Positions 36,415-42,756 of a stretch of DNA of 64,000 nucleotides are shown here, one piece after another. The translations under genes and the position numbers were made by a program. The stretch comes from a virus. Position 1 is the first letter of the stretch, and the number at the start of each line of letters is the position of its first letter. Below the pieces are notes generated by a model that was given only the letters and a program-made list of their open reading frames with translations, did no database searches and was not told the DNA's origin. The stretch lies in IMG/VR virus record IMGVR_UViG_3300035703_000006, positions 183,113-247,112 of that record. One strand, 5' to 3'.

Positions 36415-37245
36415 ATGGACGCACAAGACCTGCATAATCTTTCAGAAGCATATAGAGAAGTTTATGATAATATAATGGAAAGGGAAGATAGTCCTTATGA
36501 AAAAGCATCTGATGCAGCATTAGATGCAAGATATGGATATGGAAGAGCAACTGGGGATAAACGTTCTTTTGGAAGAGCAGCAAATCGTGCGTCTGCTGCT
36601 GCAATGTTGAAAAGATTGAGAAGAGATAGGGATGAAGGAAGATCAACTTCTAGAGAATCTGGAGCAGATGCAGTTCATCAAGGATGGGCACACACCGCAA
36701 GAACAAGTTCAGACCAAACACCAGAAAAGAAAGAAAGAAGAGCAAAACTTGCTGATACCTCATATTCAAATCTCCCTGATGATGAAAAGGAAAAAGATAG
36801 AGTTTCTGCTGACGCAGTAAGAGCAGTTTATAATAGAAATAAATCAACTAAAAAGGAAGAAGTGGATATTTACGACATTATCCTTTCGCACTTACTTGAT
36901 GAAGGATATGCCGAAACACCAGAAGCAGCAGAAGTCATTATGGTCAATATGAGTGAAGATTGGAGAGAAGATATTGTAGAAGCATACAAAGAACTTCCTG
37001 TTGGTAAAATGAGAAAACAGGTCATTAAACACGCTGCCTCTGGCACAAAGAGAGCATTTTTGTCAAAATTTAGAGGACAAAAAGGAACTACAGCAGGAAA
37101 TGTTGAAGATGCAAAAGCAATGAAATCTTTGAATAAGGCAAAAAAAATTCAAGCTGAAATTGAAAATAGAGAAAAAATGGGATCAGATTTTTATCAGGGT
37201 TCTAGAGAAGGACGTGCTCTTGTCAATAAAAGAAGAGGTCGTTGA
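36415..37245 (+). CDS. Basic late protein with the DEGYAE...MSEDW domain
   Basis: 276 residues. The acidic N-terminus (MDAQDLHNLSEAYREVYDNI) is followed by an Arg/Ala-rich stretch. SHLLDEGYAETPEAAEVIMV then NMSEDWREDIVEAY form the shared helical domain (about 160-195). The C-terminus is lysine-rich. It has its own late promoter and lies among putative head-packaged proteins; a head or internal protein is likely. Confidence 0.6.
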   Translation: MDAQDLHNLSEAYREVYDNIMEREDSPYEKASDAALDARYGYGRATGDKRSFGRAANRASAAAMLKRLRRDRDEGRSTSRESGADAVHQGWAHTARTSSDQTPEKKERRAKLADTSYSNLPDDEKEKDRVSADAVRAVYNRNKSTKKEEVDIYDIILSHLLDEGYAETPEAAEVIMVNMSEDWREDIVEAYKELPVGKMRKQVIKHAASGTKRAFLSKFRGQKGTTAGNVEDAKAMKSLNKAKKIQAEIENREKMGSDFYQGSREGRALVNKRRGR

Positions 37246-37258
37246 GGACACCTCAGCA

Positions 37259-37301
37259 TCTGTCCACTAGTCTTGCCAAGCACCCCAAGAGGTGCTATGA
37301 T
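37259..37301 (+). promoter_or_regulatory. 38-type promoter with TTGCCA -35 (box TCTGTCCAC, -10 TATGAT)
   Basis: The upstream box starts 37 bases before TATGAT (37296). TTGCCA at 37273 lies 17 bases upstream of the -10. The spacer is a small inverted repeat, GCACC-CCAAGA-GGTGC. Confidence 0.6.
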
Positions 37302-37326
37302 TACTAGGTAATCAAGAGAGGCACTG

Positions 37327-37545
37327 ATGGAAGTTCTTGAGTTCACTGATTCTTCTGCTATTGCAAAGATTCAGTTTGATAATGAACAAAATCAAGTAGG
37401 AATTGCTTATACCTACAAACCAGACAAAGTTTATGTCTTTAACTGCAACGATTTGACTCTTGTGAAAGAAAAAGTCAAAGGTGCAGAAAGTGTTGGAAAA
37501 CTTGTTTCTGAACTTCGTAAAGATGGGACTTTGATTGCTACTTGA
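37327..37545 (+). CDS. Small hypothetical protein
   Basis: 72 residues. Strand-rich beginning (MEVLEFTDSSAIAKIQFDN), then VGIAYTYKPDKVYVFNCND and a helix, a layout like the KTSC-type small fold (tentative). It has its own promoter and precedes the tRNA block. Confidence 0.6.
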   Translation: MEVLEFTDSSAIAKIQFDNEQNQVGIAYTYKPDKVYVFNCNDLTLVKEKVKGAESVGKLVSELRKDGTLIAT

Positions 37546-37570
37546 CAAAGAGTTCCAAGTCCTCTACAAT
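37542..37570 (+). promoter_or_regulatory. Sigma-70 promoter TTGACA-17-TACAAT
   Basis: TTGACA at 37542, a 17-base spacer, TACAAT at 37565; drives the first tRNA genes. The inverted repeat CCAAGTC/GACTTGG (37555-37578) covers the spacer and -10. Confidence 0.65.
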
Positions 37571-37584
37571 TGACTTGGGTTTTT
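37555..37584 (+). terminator. Stem-loop with T-run overlapping a promoter
   Basis: CCAAGTC (37555-37561) pairs with GACTTGG (37572-37578), followed by GTTTTT. It may end the upstream gene while its DNA holds the -10 box of the tRNA promoter. Confidence 0.5.
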
Positions 37585-37586
37585 AT

Positions 37587-37674
37587 GGAAGTGAGACTTG
37601 GTAGTCAGAGTCGTCTTATAAACGATTTGCCCCAGATTAGGGCCTTTGAGATGGTTCGAATCCATCCACTTCTA
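37587..37674 (+). tRNA. Atypical tRNA with long variable arm; anticodon reads TAT
   Basis: Acceptor GGAAGTG/CACTTCT, T-arm GATGG-TTCGAAT-CCATC and anticodon stem GTCGT/ACGAT with loop CTTATAA (anticodon TAT, Ile AUA) are clear. The D-arm is short (GAC/GTC, 6-base loop), and the variable region is about 23 bases with its own GCCC/GGGC stem, as in class II tRNAs. A long arm is unusual for Ile; identity and activity are uncertain. Confidence 0.5.
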
Positions 37675-37678
37675 CCTT

Positions 37679-37752
37679 GCTCGTTTAGCAATCTGTCCGA
37701 ATGCAATCGTCTCATAAACGATCGAAGGTGGGTTAGATTCCCACAACGAGCA
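37679..37752 (+). tRNA. tRNA-Met/Ile2 (CAT)
   Basis: Acceptor GCTCGTT/AACGAGC, anticodon loop CTCATAA, T-arm GTGGG-TTAGATT-CCCAC. The CAT anticodon could be elongator Met or, if lysidine-modified, Ile (AUA). Confidence 0.85.
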
Positions 37753-37753
37753 C

Positions 37754-37782
37754 TTGACAATCATAACTCTTTGTGGTATGAT
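37754..37782 (+). promoter_or_regulatory. Sigma-70 promoter TTGACA-17-TATGAT
   Basis: TTGACA at 37754, TATGAT at 37777. The perfect inverted repeat GACAATCAT/ATGATTGTC (37756-37764, 37778-37786) links the -35 and -10 regions. Drives tRNA-Leu. Confidence 0.7.
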
Positions 37783-37795
37783 TGTCTCATCATCT

Positions 37796-37881
37796 GGGCG
37801 AGTGATGAAATTGGTTAGACATCTCAGACTTAAAATCTGACGGGCATAACGCCCATGCGGGTTCGAGTCCCGCCTCGCCTA
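37796..37881 (+). tRNA. tRNA-Leu (TAA)
   Basis: Class II tRNA: acceptor GGGCGAG/CTCGCCT, anticodon stem TCAGA/TCTGA with loop CTTAAAA, a long variable arm with GGGC/GCCC, T-arm GCGGG-TTCGAGT-CCCGC. Confidence 0.93.
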
Positions 37882-37900
37882 TAAAATAACGGAAAAGGCA

Positions 37901-37908
37901 TATAAATA
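37901..37908 (+). promoter_or_regulatory. T4-type late promoter (TATAAATA)
   Basis: A perfect TATAAATA 24-31 bases before the HNH gene at 37932, heading the nuclease/methylase cassette. Confidence 0.7.
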
Positions 37909-37931
37909 ACTATACACTTGCCTATTTAAAT

Positions 37932-38396
37932 ATGCCGATGCCTAGAAATTACACTGATGAGCAATTTATAGAAGCAGTTGAAACTTCTACAAGTATTAGA
38001 CAGGTATTGTTTAAACTTGGGCTAAAAGAAGCAGGTGGAAATTATAAAGTTGCTCAAAATAGAATGAAGCAACTTGGTGTTAATTTACTCTCTGGACCTA
38101 ATGGACAAGGTTGGAGTAAAGGAAAAACTCTTGGACCTAAAAGGTCTATTGAAGAATATTTAAAAGAAGATATAGTAGTTCAATCATTTCGACTCAAAAA
38201 TCGCCTATTAGCAGAAGGTCTCAAAGAACACAAGTGCGAGTGCTGTGGTATAACTAAATGGAATGGGCAACCAGCACCAATTGAACTTGATCACATAAAC
38301 GGCAACCATCACGATAATAGATTAGAAAATCTTCGTATCTTATGTCCTAATTGTCACGCTCAAACTGAAACTTACCGAGGAAAAAACAAAAAATGA
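37932..38396 (+). CDS. HNH endonuclease
   Basis: 154 residues. N-terminal helix-turn-helix-like part (FIEAVETSTSIRQVLFKLGL), then a zinc-type HNH domain: CECCGITKWNGQ, ELDHINGNHHDNR, LENLRILCPNCHAQT. This layout is typical of phage homing-type HNH enzymes. It opens a three-gene cassette with ATGA junctions to the next two genes. Confidence 0.85.
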   Translation: MPMPRNYTDEQFIEAVETSTSIRQVLFKLGLKEAGGNYKVAQNRMKQLGVNLLSGPNGQGWSKGKTLGPKRSIEEYLKEDIVVQSFRLKNRLLAEGLKEHKCECCGITKWNGQPAPIELDHINGNHHDNRLENLRILCPNCHAQTETYRGKNKK

Positions 38397-38998
38397 TTAC
38401 TATTGATTACTTGAAAACCATCTGCGAAACCCAATGGGATTGGAATAGAATTTTTGGAGCAGTAGTTGATGTTTATTCTGATAAAGGATTTAAAAGTAAA
38501 GCAGACAATTTTATTCGATCTAGAATTCTTGAGCTATCTGTAGTTACTTTTTCAGAACTTATTCACATTGATGAAGATGGTGTGGATTTTATTCTGATGG
38601 TTGATGGTCAAGAAGTTTTAATTGAAGGAAAATTTCAAAAAGATTTCTTTAAACAAAGAAAAATTAAAGGAACTAATGAATTTCATACTTGCAATAAAGT
38701 CAAGATGAAAAATTACCGAGGTAAAATTGACGAGGATGCATTTAATAGATTTAAAGGAGAGAATAAATTTCATTATGTAATGATTATTGACCGAGAGTGC
38801 CTTAAAGTTGCGTTTGCATCCAAAGAAACAGCACAAAAATATTATGTTCACGAAGGTGATGGAGTTTTTTCATATCTCCCTTACAATGAATTGACTTATC
38901 TTGATTTGGATGTTGAAAACTTTACATTTCCTTCTTCTAATGTTAAACTTTCTGAGTTATTAGATGAAGTAATCATCAATTGGATTAAGAACCGATGA
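38393..38998 (+). CDS. Putative PD-(D/E)xK nuclease
   Basis: 201 residues. DGVDFILMVDGQEVLIEGKF gives Asp65, Glu78 and Lys80 spaced as in PD-(D/E)xK nucleases, with a helix before it and a strand around EVLIEGK. The rest has no family I recognise. It is joined by ATGA overlaps to an HNH gene upstream and a Dam-type methylase downstream, which is what a restriction enzyme or methyl-directed nuclease would show. Activity is inferred only. Confidence 0.5.
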   Translation: MITIDYLKTICETQWDWNRIFGAVVDVYSDKGFKSKADNFIRSRILELSVVTFSELIHIDEDGVDFILMVDGQEVLIEGKFQKDFFKQRKIKGTNEFHTCNKVKMKNYRGKIDEDAFNRFKGENKFHYVMIIDRECLKVAFASKETAQKYYVHEGDGVFSYLPYNELTYLDLDVENFTFPSSNVKLSELLDEVIINWIKNR

Positions 38999-39834
38999 AA
39001 CAATTTCCGCTTAAGACGGCATTGCGCTACCCAGGAGGCAAGAGTAAAGCACTAAAAACTCTTGCTCCTTGGTTTCCGAGTGACTTCAAAGAGTTCCGTG
39101 AACCATTCTTGGGTGGTGGAAGCATTTCTTTAATGATTTCCCAAAACTACCCAAAGGTTCCTATTTGGGTAAATGACAAATACTTTTATCTCTATAACTT
39201 CTGGATTCAACTTCGTGATAATGGTCAAACATTATCAGAAAAGTTGAGAGCAATCAAAGAAGAAGTAAATGGGGATGATGAAGCACATAAGGACTTGTTT
39301 AATCTGTATCAAAGTGACATTGAAACTCTTGAACCTTTTGAACAAGCAGTTGCTTTTTTCATTCTAAACAAGTGTTCCTATTCTGGTTTGACTGAAAATT
39401 CTACATTCTCAGTTCAAGCATCACGTTCTAATTTTTCTCTTGTTGGTATTGACAAACTTCCAAAGTATTCATACATTATCAAAGACTGGAAAATCACAAA
39501 CATTGATTATGAATCAGTAATGAATGATGCTGGTGATAACGTATTTGTCTTTCTTGACCCTCCTTACGACATTAAAGATTTTCTTTATGGAACGGGAAGG
39601 AAATTGCACTCCTCATTCTCACACGAAAGATTTGCGGATGATGTAGATAAATGTCCTCATCGTTTTATGATTACTTATAATCTTAATGATTGGTTGTTAA
39701 ATCGTTATAAAGAGTACAATCTTAATGAGTGGAAACTTCGTTATTCAATGGTTCATCGTGGTGAAAAGGGTACTCAGGACAATGTAAAAACAGAATTATT
39801 AATTACAAACTATGTTCTAGATTCAGTTTTATAA
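38995..39834 (+). CDS. dam: D12-class adenine DNA methyltransferase (Dam-like)
   Basis: 279 residues. TALRYPGGKSKALKTLAPWF near the N-terminus and EPFLGGGSISLMI are SAM-binding motifs of D12 N6-adenine methylases; FVFLDPPYDI (DPPY at about 188-191) is the catalytic motif. KTELLITNY closes the chain. T4-like phages often carry Dam to protect or mark their DNA. GATC sites are common in the window (for example near 5215 and 6301), so methylation rather than site avoidance is plausible. Specificity for GATC is assumed from family. Confidence 0.85.
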   Translation: MKQFPLKTALRYPGGKSKALKTLAPWFPSDFKEFREPFLGGGSISLMISQNYPKVPIWVNDKYFYLYNFWIQLRDNGQTLSEKLRAIKEEVNGDDEAHKDLFNLYQSDIETLEPFEQAVAFFILNKCSYSGLTENSTFSVQASRSNFSLVGIDKLPKYSYIIKDWKITNIDYESVMNDAGDNVFVFLDPPYDIKDFLYGTGRKLHSSFSHERFADDVDKCPHRFMITYNLNDWLLNRYKEYNLNEWKLRYSMVHRGEKGTQDNVKTELLITNYVLDSVL

Positions 39835-39837
39835 ATA
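39830..39837 (+). promoter_or_regulatory. T4-type late promoter (TATAAATA)
   Basis: A perfect TATAAATA overlapping the end of the methylase gene, 27-34 bases before the ATG at 39864. Confidence 0.65.
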
Positions 39838-39863
39838 AAGTATATAAAACACATTCTGGACCA

Positions 39864-40829
39864 ATGAATTATAAGGACCTTCAAAACATTTCCGATCTTT
39901 CCCAACAAATTCTTACAGAAGCTGCTTCTGAAGAGTACGATGTAATGAATCGTTGGCCTTATGCCTCACCTTATCTTCAAGAAGAAAGAGCACCTGGTGT
40001 AAAACCATATAAAGCAGGACCAACTCAAGCAGAAGTCAGAGCAGATGCAAGAGCAGCTCGTAAGAAGCACGTAGGAAAAGCAGAAGGTCAGTATGGTTAC
40101 GGTCCTGAAGAAAAGTTCAAAGACTGGAAAGATAGAGCAACACCCGCTTCAATACTTAGAAGAAGAAGTCCAGAAGGAGGAACAGAAGAGGAAACTGTTT
40201 CACAAAGAATGAATCGTGAAAAGCCCTATGTCAAGAGAATGACTGGTCCTCTTGCTAGAGCACAAGGAAGTCGTACTGCTTCTGCTGTTACTAGAACAAT
40301 TGAAGGTCCAGGAGAACCTCAAGCAGTTACAATGCCTAGAAAAGGTAGAGATGAAAAGAAAAAGCCTTCTAGAGAAATTGTTCGTAAGGGAAAGCAAGAA
40401 GAAAGTTTTGACCTTTGGGTAAATTCTCTTCTTGATGAAGGTTACGACCTAAGTGATTATAGTTGGGATGAGATGTATGAGATTTATATGAGTGAAGAGA
40501 GAATTGATCTTTATGATGTAATCCTTTCGCATCTTATTGACGAGGGTTATGCAGAAACTCAAGAATCAGCAGAAGCAATTATGGTGAATATGAGTGAAGA
40601 GTGGAAGCAGAGTATTGTTGAAGACATTAGAGGTGCCATTACTTATAATCCAAACACTCCTATTGGCAAATTGAAAAGAAGAATAAAGGGTTCTACTCCA
40701 GAAAAGAGAGAAGCAAGAACAAGAGCATATCAGGGAAATAGATCCGATGCTGCTGAGAGATATGGTGCATCTCAACGTAATCCATATGATGACAACAGGG
40801 GAGATATACCTTCTTTGAGGGGAAAATAA
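39864..40829 (+). CDS. Basic late protein with the DEGYAE...MSEEW domain
   Basis: 321 residues. The N-terminus MNYKDLQNISDLSQQILTEAAS ends in an L-x-E/A pattern like prohead-protease sites. A long Arg/Lys-rich, Pro-rich middle follows, then EESFDLWVNSLLDEGYDLSD and a second copy, SHLIDEGYAETQESAEAIMV, with NMSEEWKQSIVED. It shares the helical domain and basic tail with the protein at 36415. Likely a head or internal virion protein. Confidence 0.6.
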   Translation: MNYKDLQNISDLSQQILTEAASEEYDVMNRWPYASPYLQEERAPGVKPYKAGPTQAEVRADARAARKKHVGKAEGQYGYGPEEKFKDWKDRATPASILRRRSPEGGTEEETVSQRMNREKPYVKRMTGPLARAQGSRTASAVTRTIEGPGEPQAVTMPRKGRDEKKKPSREIVRKGKQEESFDLWVNSLLDEGYDLSDYSWDEMYEIYMSEERIDLYDVILSHLIDEGYAETQESAEAIMVNMSEEWKQSIVEDIRGAITYNPNTPIGKLKRRIKGSTPEKREARTRAYQGNRSDAAERYGASQRNPYDDNRGDIPSLRGK

Positions 40830-40854
40830 GACCACTTCCCAAACTGGCACACAA

Positions 40855-40878
40855 GAGGGTTTCACCACCCTCTTTTTT
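40855..40878 (+). terminator. Rho-independent terminator
   Basis: GAGGGT (40855-40860), loop TTCACC, ACCCTC (40867-40872), T6. Preceded by a lone ACTGGCAC box at 40843 without a good -10. Confidence 0.85.
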
Positions 40879-40939
40879 AACTTTAATTTTATTTCATTTG
40901 AAGTTTGACAATTTTAAATAGTTAATTTAAAATTACATA

Positions 40940-40947
40940 TATAAATA
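40940..40947 (+). promoter_or_regulatory. T4-type late promoter (TATAAATA)
   Basis: A perfect TATAAATA in a very A/T-rich leader, 29-36 bases before the ATG at 40976. Confidence 0.65.
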
Positions 40948-40975
40948 ATAATTATTTTATTTTTTTATAACAATT

Positions 40976-41173
40976 ATGTCTGACACTGTAACCCAAATTG
41001 CTTCTGTTTTTGAAACTTGGAAACAAGAAGACGAAAAATTTGAAAATGGCAATGCTTCTGCTGGAACTAGAGCAAGAAAAGCACTTCAAGAAATTGCAAA
41101 ACTTGCAAAGGCTCGTAGAGCAGAAATCTCTGAAGCAAAGAATGCTAGAAAAGAAGCAAAAGTTGCATCTTGA
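40976..41173 (+). CDS. Histone H1 (Hc1)-like small basic protein
   Basis: 65 residues. FENGNASAGTRARKALQEIA followed by KLAKARRAEISEAKN matches the helical core of the bacterial Hc1 histone-like family (GTRARK-L--I--LAK--R-EI). It probably binds and compacts DNA, either phage DNA during packaging or the host nucleoid. It is expressed from a late promoter. Confidence 0.6.
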   Translation: MSDTVTQIASVFETWKQEDEKFENGNASAGTRARKALQEIAKLAKARRAEISEAKNARKEAKVAS

Positions 41174-41176
41174 TCT

Positions 41177-41184
41177 TATAAATA
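41177..41184 (+). promoter_or_regulatory. T4-type late promoter (TATAAATA)
   Basis: A perfect TATAAATA just after the Hc1-like gene, 19-26 bases before the small ORF at 41203. Confidence 0.6.
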
Positions 41185-41202
41185 AAACAACGACTTAAAA
41201 CA

Positions 41203-41304
41203 ATGACTAACCTACATACACAACCAAAGAGTGATTATCGTCCCATTACCTGCTGGTTTATGGGAGAATCCCTCTTGGTTGCAAATATGGTAAGTCAAAG
41301 TTAA
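41203..41304 (+). CDS. Very small protein
   Basis: 33 residues (MTNLHTQPKSDYRPITCW...). The late promoter box at normal distance and the terminator right after support it as a real gene. Contains YRPITCWFMGESLLVAN. Function unknown. Confidence 0.45.
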   Translation: MTNLHTQPKSDYRPITCWFMGESLLVANMVSQS

Positions 41305-41329
41305 AAGAACAAACCATAAAAGCAATCAA

Positions 41330-41363
41330 GAGGGAGAATCCAAAAGGTTCTCCCTCTTTTTTT
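41330..41363 (+). terminator. Strong rho-independent terminator
   Basis: GAGGGAGAA (41330-41338) pairs with TTCTCCCTC (41348-41356), followed by T7. Confidence 0.9.
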
Positions 41364-41384
41364 ATGCCTTGTGCCACTTGTTCA

Positions 41385-41428
41385 ACTGGTCGTATCATTT
41401 TCCGTTGAGGGTCAAACCCTGGTATATT
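41385..41428 (+). promoter_or_regulatory. 38-type promoter (box ACTGGTCGTA, -10 TATATT)
   Basis: The box starts exactly 38 bases before TATATT (41423). GGGT-CAA-ACCC precedes the -10. First of two promoters ahead of the tRNA array. Confidence 0.55.
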
Positions 41429-41479
41429 ACATGAGTCGGTGGGGGAACGAGACCCAAAGTGCTCAGGTCCACTTATGGA

Positions 41480-41523
41480 ACTGGCACAAACCACTTGCCC
41501 CGCAACGGGTTCCGTGGTATTCT
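41480..41523 (+). promoter_or_regulatory. 38-type promoter (box ACTGGCACAA, -10 TATTCT)
   Basis: The box at 41480 lies exactly 38 bases before TATTCT (41518); TTGCCC near 41494 may act as a weak -35. Transcription would run into tRNA-Lys. Confidence 0.55.
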
Positions 41524-41573
41524 TAAGGGGTGGTTGAGAGACCACCAGCACCTAGACAACTTAAACCTTTAAT

Positions 41574-41653
41574 GGGGTGGTTCCCGTAGTGGCGAACGGA
41601 CCTGGCTTTTAACCAGAGATTATACACCGTGGGTTCGAGTCCCACCCACCCCA
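41574..41653 (+). tRNA. tRNA-Lys (TTT)
   Basis: Acceptor GGGGTGG/CCACCCC, anticodon loop CTTTTAA, T-arm GTGGG-TTCGAGT-CCCAC; the variable loop is somewhat long (11 bases). Confidence 0.88.
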
Positions 41654-41656
41654 TAT

Positions 41657-41747
41657 GAGAGAGTGTCTACTGTCGGCAATATGTGTAGTCCGTGTCTGTA
41701 AAACACGTACATAAGAACCATCGGGGGTTCGATTCCCTCCTCTCTCA
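41657..41747 (+). tRNA. tRNA-Tyr (GTA)
   Basis: Class II tRNA with acceptor GAGAGAG/CTCTCTC, anticodon loop CTGTAAA, long variable region, T-arm GGGGG-TTCGATT-CCCTC. Confidence 0.92.
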
Positions 41748-41751
41748 CCTT

Positions 41752-41823
41752 GCGGACTTAGTTCAGTGGTAGAACGCAACCTTGCCAAGGTTGATGTCAC
41801 GAGTTCGAATCTCGTAGTCCGCT
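41752..41823 (+). tRNA. tRNA-Gly (GCC)
   Basis: Acceptor GCGGACT/AGTCCGC, anticodon loop TTGCCAA, T-arm ACGAG-TTCGAAT-CTCGT. Confidence 0.95.
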
Positions 41824-41829
41824 CCATTT

Positions 41830-41903
41830 GACGATGTAACTCAGCGGTCTAGAGTGCTTCCCTGTCACGGAAGAAGTCGGGGGTTCAAATCCCCTCATCG
41901 TCG
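41830..41903 (+). tRNA. tRNA-Asp (GTC)
   Basis: Acceptor GACGATG/CATCGTC, anticodon loop CTGTCAC, discriminator G as in bacterial tRNA-Asp. Confidence 0.95.
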
Positions 41904-41951
41904 TTGCTATGCTGCCGATGGAGTGTCCCTCCTTGGTGGTTGTAGAATTAA

Positions 41952-42023
41952 GTTCCTATCGACTAGCGGTTAGGTCACCACCCTTTCAAGGTGGTAGCAC
42001 GGGTTCGAATCCCGTTAGGAATA
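41952..42023 (+). tRNA. tRNA-Glu (TTC)
   Basis: Acceptor GTTCCTA/TAGGAAT, anticodon stem CCACC/GGTGG with loop CTTTCAA, T-arm ACGGG-TTCGAAT-CCCGT. Confidence 0.93.
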
Positions 42024-42026
42024 CTT

Positions 42027-42100
42027 GGGAACATAGCTCCAATTGGTAGAGCACAGGATTGAAGATCTTGGTGTTGTCGGTTCAAGTCCGACTGTTCCCC
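42027..42100 (+). tRNA. tRNA-Phe (GAA)
   Basis: Acceptor GGGAACA/TGTTCCC, anticodon stem CAGGA/TCTTG with loop TTGAAGA, canonical T-loop TTCAAGT. Confidence 0.92.
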
Positions 42101-42104
42101 CCTT

Positions 42105-42176
42105 GGAACCGTAGCTCAGTGGTAGAGCACTCGGCTGATAACCGAGCGGTCACAAGTTCAAATCTTGTCGGTTCCA
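42105..42176 (+). tRNA. tRNA-Ile (GAT)
   Basis: Acceptor GGAACCG/CGGTTCC, anticodon stem CTCGG/CCGAG with loop CTGATAA, T-loop TTCAAAT. Confidence 0.95.
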
Positions 42177-42178
42177 TT

Positions 42179-42225
42179 GTTGCCTTGATGCAACCTAAAT
42201 CGCACTTAGGTTAATTCAAGGCAAC
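42179..42225 (+). other. Long hairpin between tRNA genes
   Basis: GTTGCCTTGA (42179-42188) pairs perfectly with TCAAGGCAAC (42216-42225); inside, AACCTAA (42192-42198) pairs with TTAGGTT (42206-42212), leaving a symmetric 3x3 internal loop and a 7-base tip. No T-run, so it is more likely a processing or stability element than a terminator. Confidence 0.7.
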
Positions 42226-42230
42226 ATTAA

Positions 42231-42320
42231 GGAAGTGTGGCAGAGAGGTCTAATGCAGTGGATTGCTAATCCGCCGATGTTCTTTAAGAGCATCCGTTGG
42301 TTCGAATCCAACCACTTCCG
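42231..42320 (+). tRNA. tRNA-Ser (GCT)
   Basis: Class II tRNA with acceptor GGAAGTG/CACTTCC, anticodon loop TTGCTAA, long variable arm, discriminator G. Confidence 0.93.
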
Positions 42321-42324
42321 CCTT

Positions 42325-42396
42325 GGCAATGTAGTTCAGTGGTAGAACAAGAGATTCATACCCTCTATGTCGGTAGTTCAATTCTACCCATTGTCA
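42325..42396 (+). tRNA. tRNA-Met/Ile2 (CAT)
   Basis: Acceptor GGCAATG/CATTGTC, anticodon loop TTCATAC (one A-C mismatch at the loop-closing pair), T-loop TTCAATT. Elongator Met or lysidine-dependent Ile. Confidence 0.85.
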
Positions 42397-42397
42397 T

Positions 42398-42469
42398 GTG
42401 TCGTTATCCTAGTGGTCAAGGAACCTGTTTGTGAAACAGGGTAGATGAGTTCAATTCTCATACGGCACC
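42398..42469 (+). tRNA. tRNA-His (GTG)
   Basis: Acceptor GTGTCGT/ACGGCAC with discriminator C, anticodon stem CCTGT/ACAGG with loop TTGTGAA. Confidence 0.93.
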
Positions 42470-42471
42470 CC

Positions 42472-42544
42472 GCCCGATTAGCTCAGTGGTAGTAGCATCT
42501 GTCTAGTAAACAGAAGGTCGTCAGTTCGAATCTGACATTGGGCT
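42472..42544 (+). tRNA. tRNA-Thr (AGT)
   Basis: Acceptor GCCCGAT/ATTGGGC, anticodon stem TCTGT/ACAGA with loop CTAGTAA. A34 is unusual for a bacterial-type tRNA and would normally need conversion to inosine. Confidence 0.8.
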
Positions 42545-42547
42545 CTC

Positions 42548-42572
42548 AACTATCCAGTAATCCTTGATAGTT
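42548..42572 (+). other. Hairpin between tRNA genes
   Basis: AACTATC (42548-42554) pairs with GATAGTT (42566-42572), 11-base loop. Confidence 0.55.
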
Positions 42573-42577
42573 CAAAT

Positions 42578-42653
42578 GTTCAGGTGGCAGAGTGGTCGAA
42601 TGCGAGAGTCTGCAAAACTCTTATCATCGTGGGTTCGAATCCCACCCTGAACT
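42578..42653 (+). tRNA. tRNA-Cys (GCA)
   Basis: Acceptor GTTCAGG/CCTGAAC, anticodon stem AGAGT/ACTCT with loop CTGCAAA, discriminator T as in bacterial tRNA-Cys. Confidence 0.93.
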
Positions 42654-42656
42654 CTT

Positions 42657-42678
42657 ATCCCATCGAATTCGATGGGAT
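42657..42678 (+). other. Perfect 22-base palindrome between tRNA genes
   Basis: ATCCCATCGAA directly followed by its reverse complement, TTCGATGGGAT. It can form a hairpin in RNA or a dyad protein-binding site in DNA. Confidence 0.65.
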
Positions 42679-42682
42679 TTAA

Positions 42683-42754
42683 TCCAGAATCGACTAATTG
42701 GCAGGTCAGCACCCTTTGAAGGTGTACGTCTAGGTTCGAATCCTAGTTCTGGAA
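42683..42754 (+). tRNA. tRNA-Gln (TTG)
   Basis: Acceptor TCCAGAA/TTCTGGA, anticodon loop CTTTGAA, canonical T-loop TTCGAAT. Confidence 0.92.
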
Positions 42755-42756
42755 TT

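Larger units (their letters stand above)
41305..41573 (+). other. Non-coding leader of the tRNA array
   Basis: 269 bases without a credible ORF. It holds a strong terminator (41330-41363), two 38-type promoters (41385 and 41480) and short inverted repeats (GGGT-CAA-ACCC near 41410). The segment 41441-41470 has no recognisable feature. Confidence 0.6.

Noticed and set aside
38393-39834. Avoidance of GATC sites because of a GATC-cutting enzyme
   Set aside because: GATC is frequent in the window, so no avoidance is seen; protection by the methylase would make avoidance unnecessary anyway.
40843-40890. ACTGGCAC at 40843 as another 38-type promoter
   Set aside because: Only a weak TTTAAT lies at the right distance and a terminator intervenes; the next gene has a good late box.
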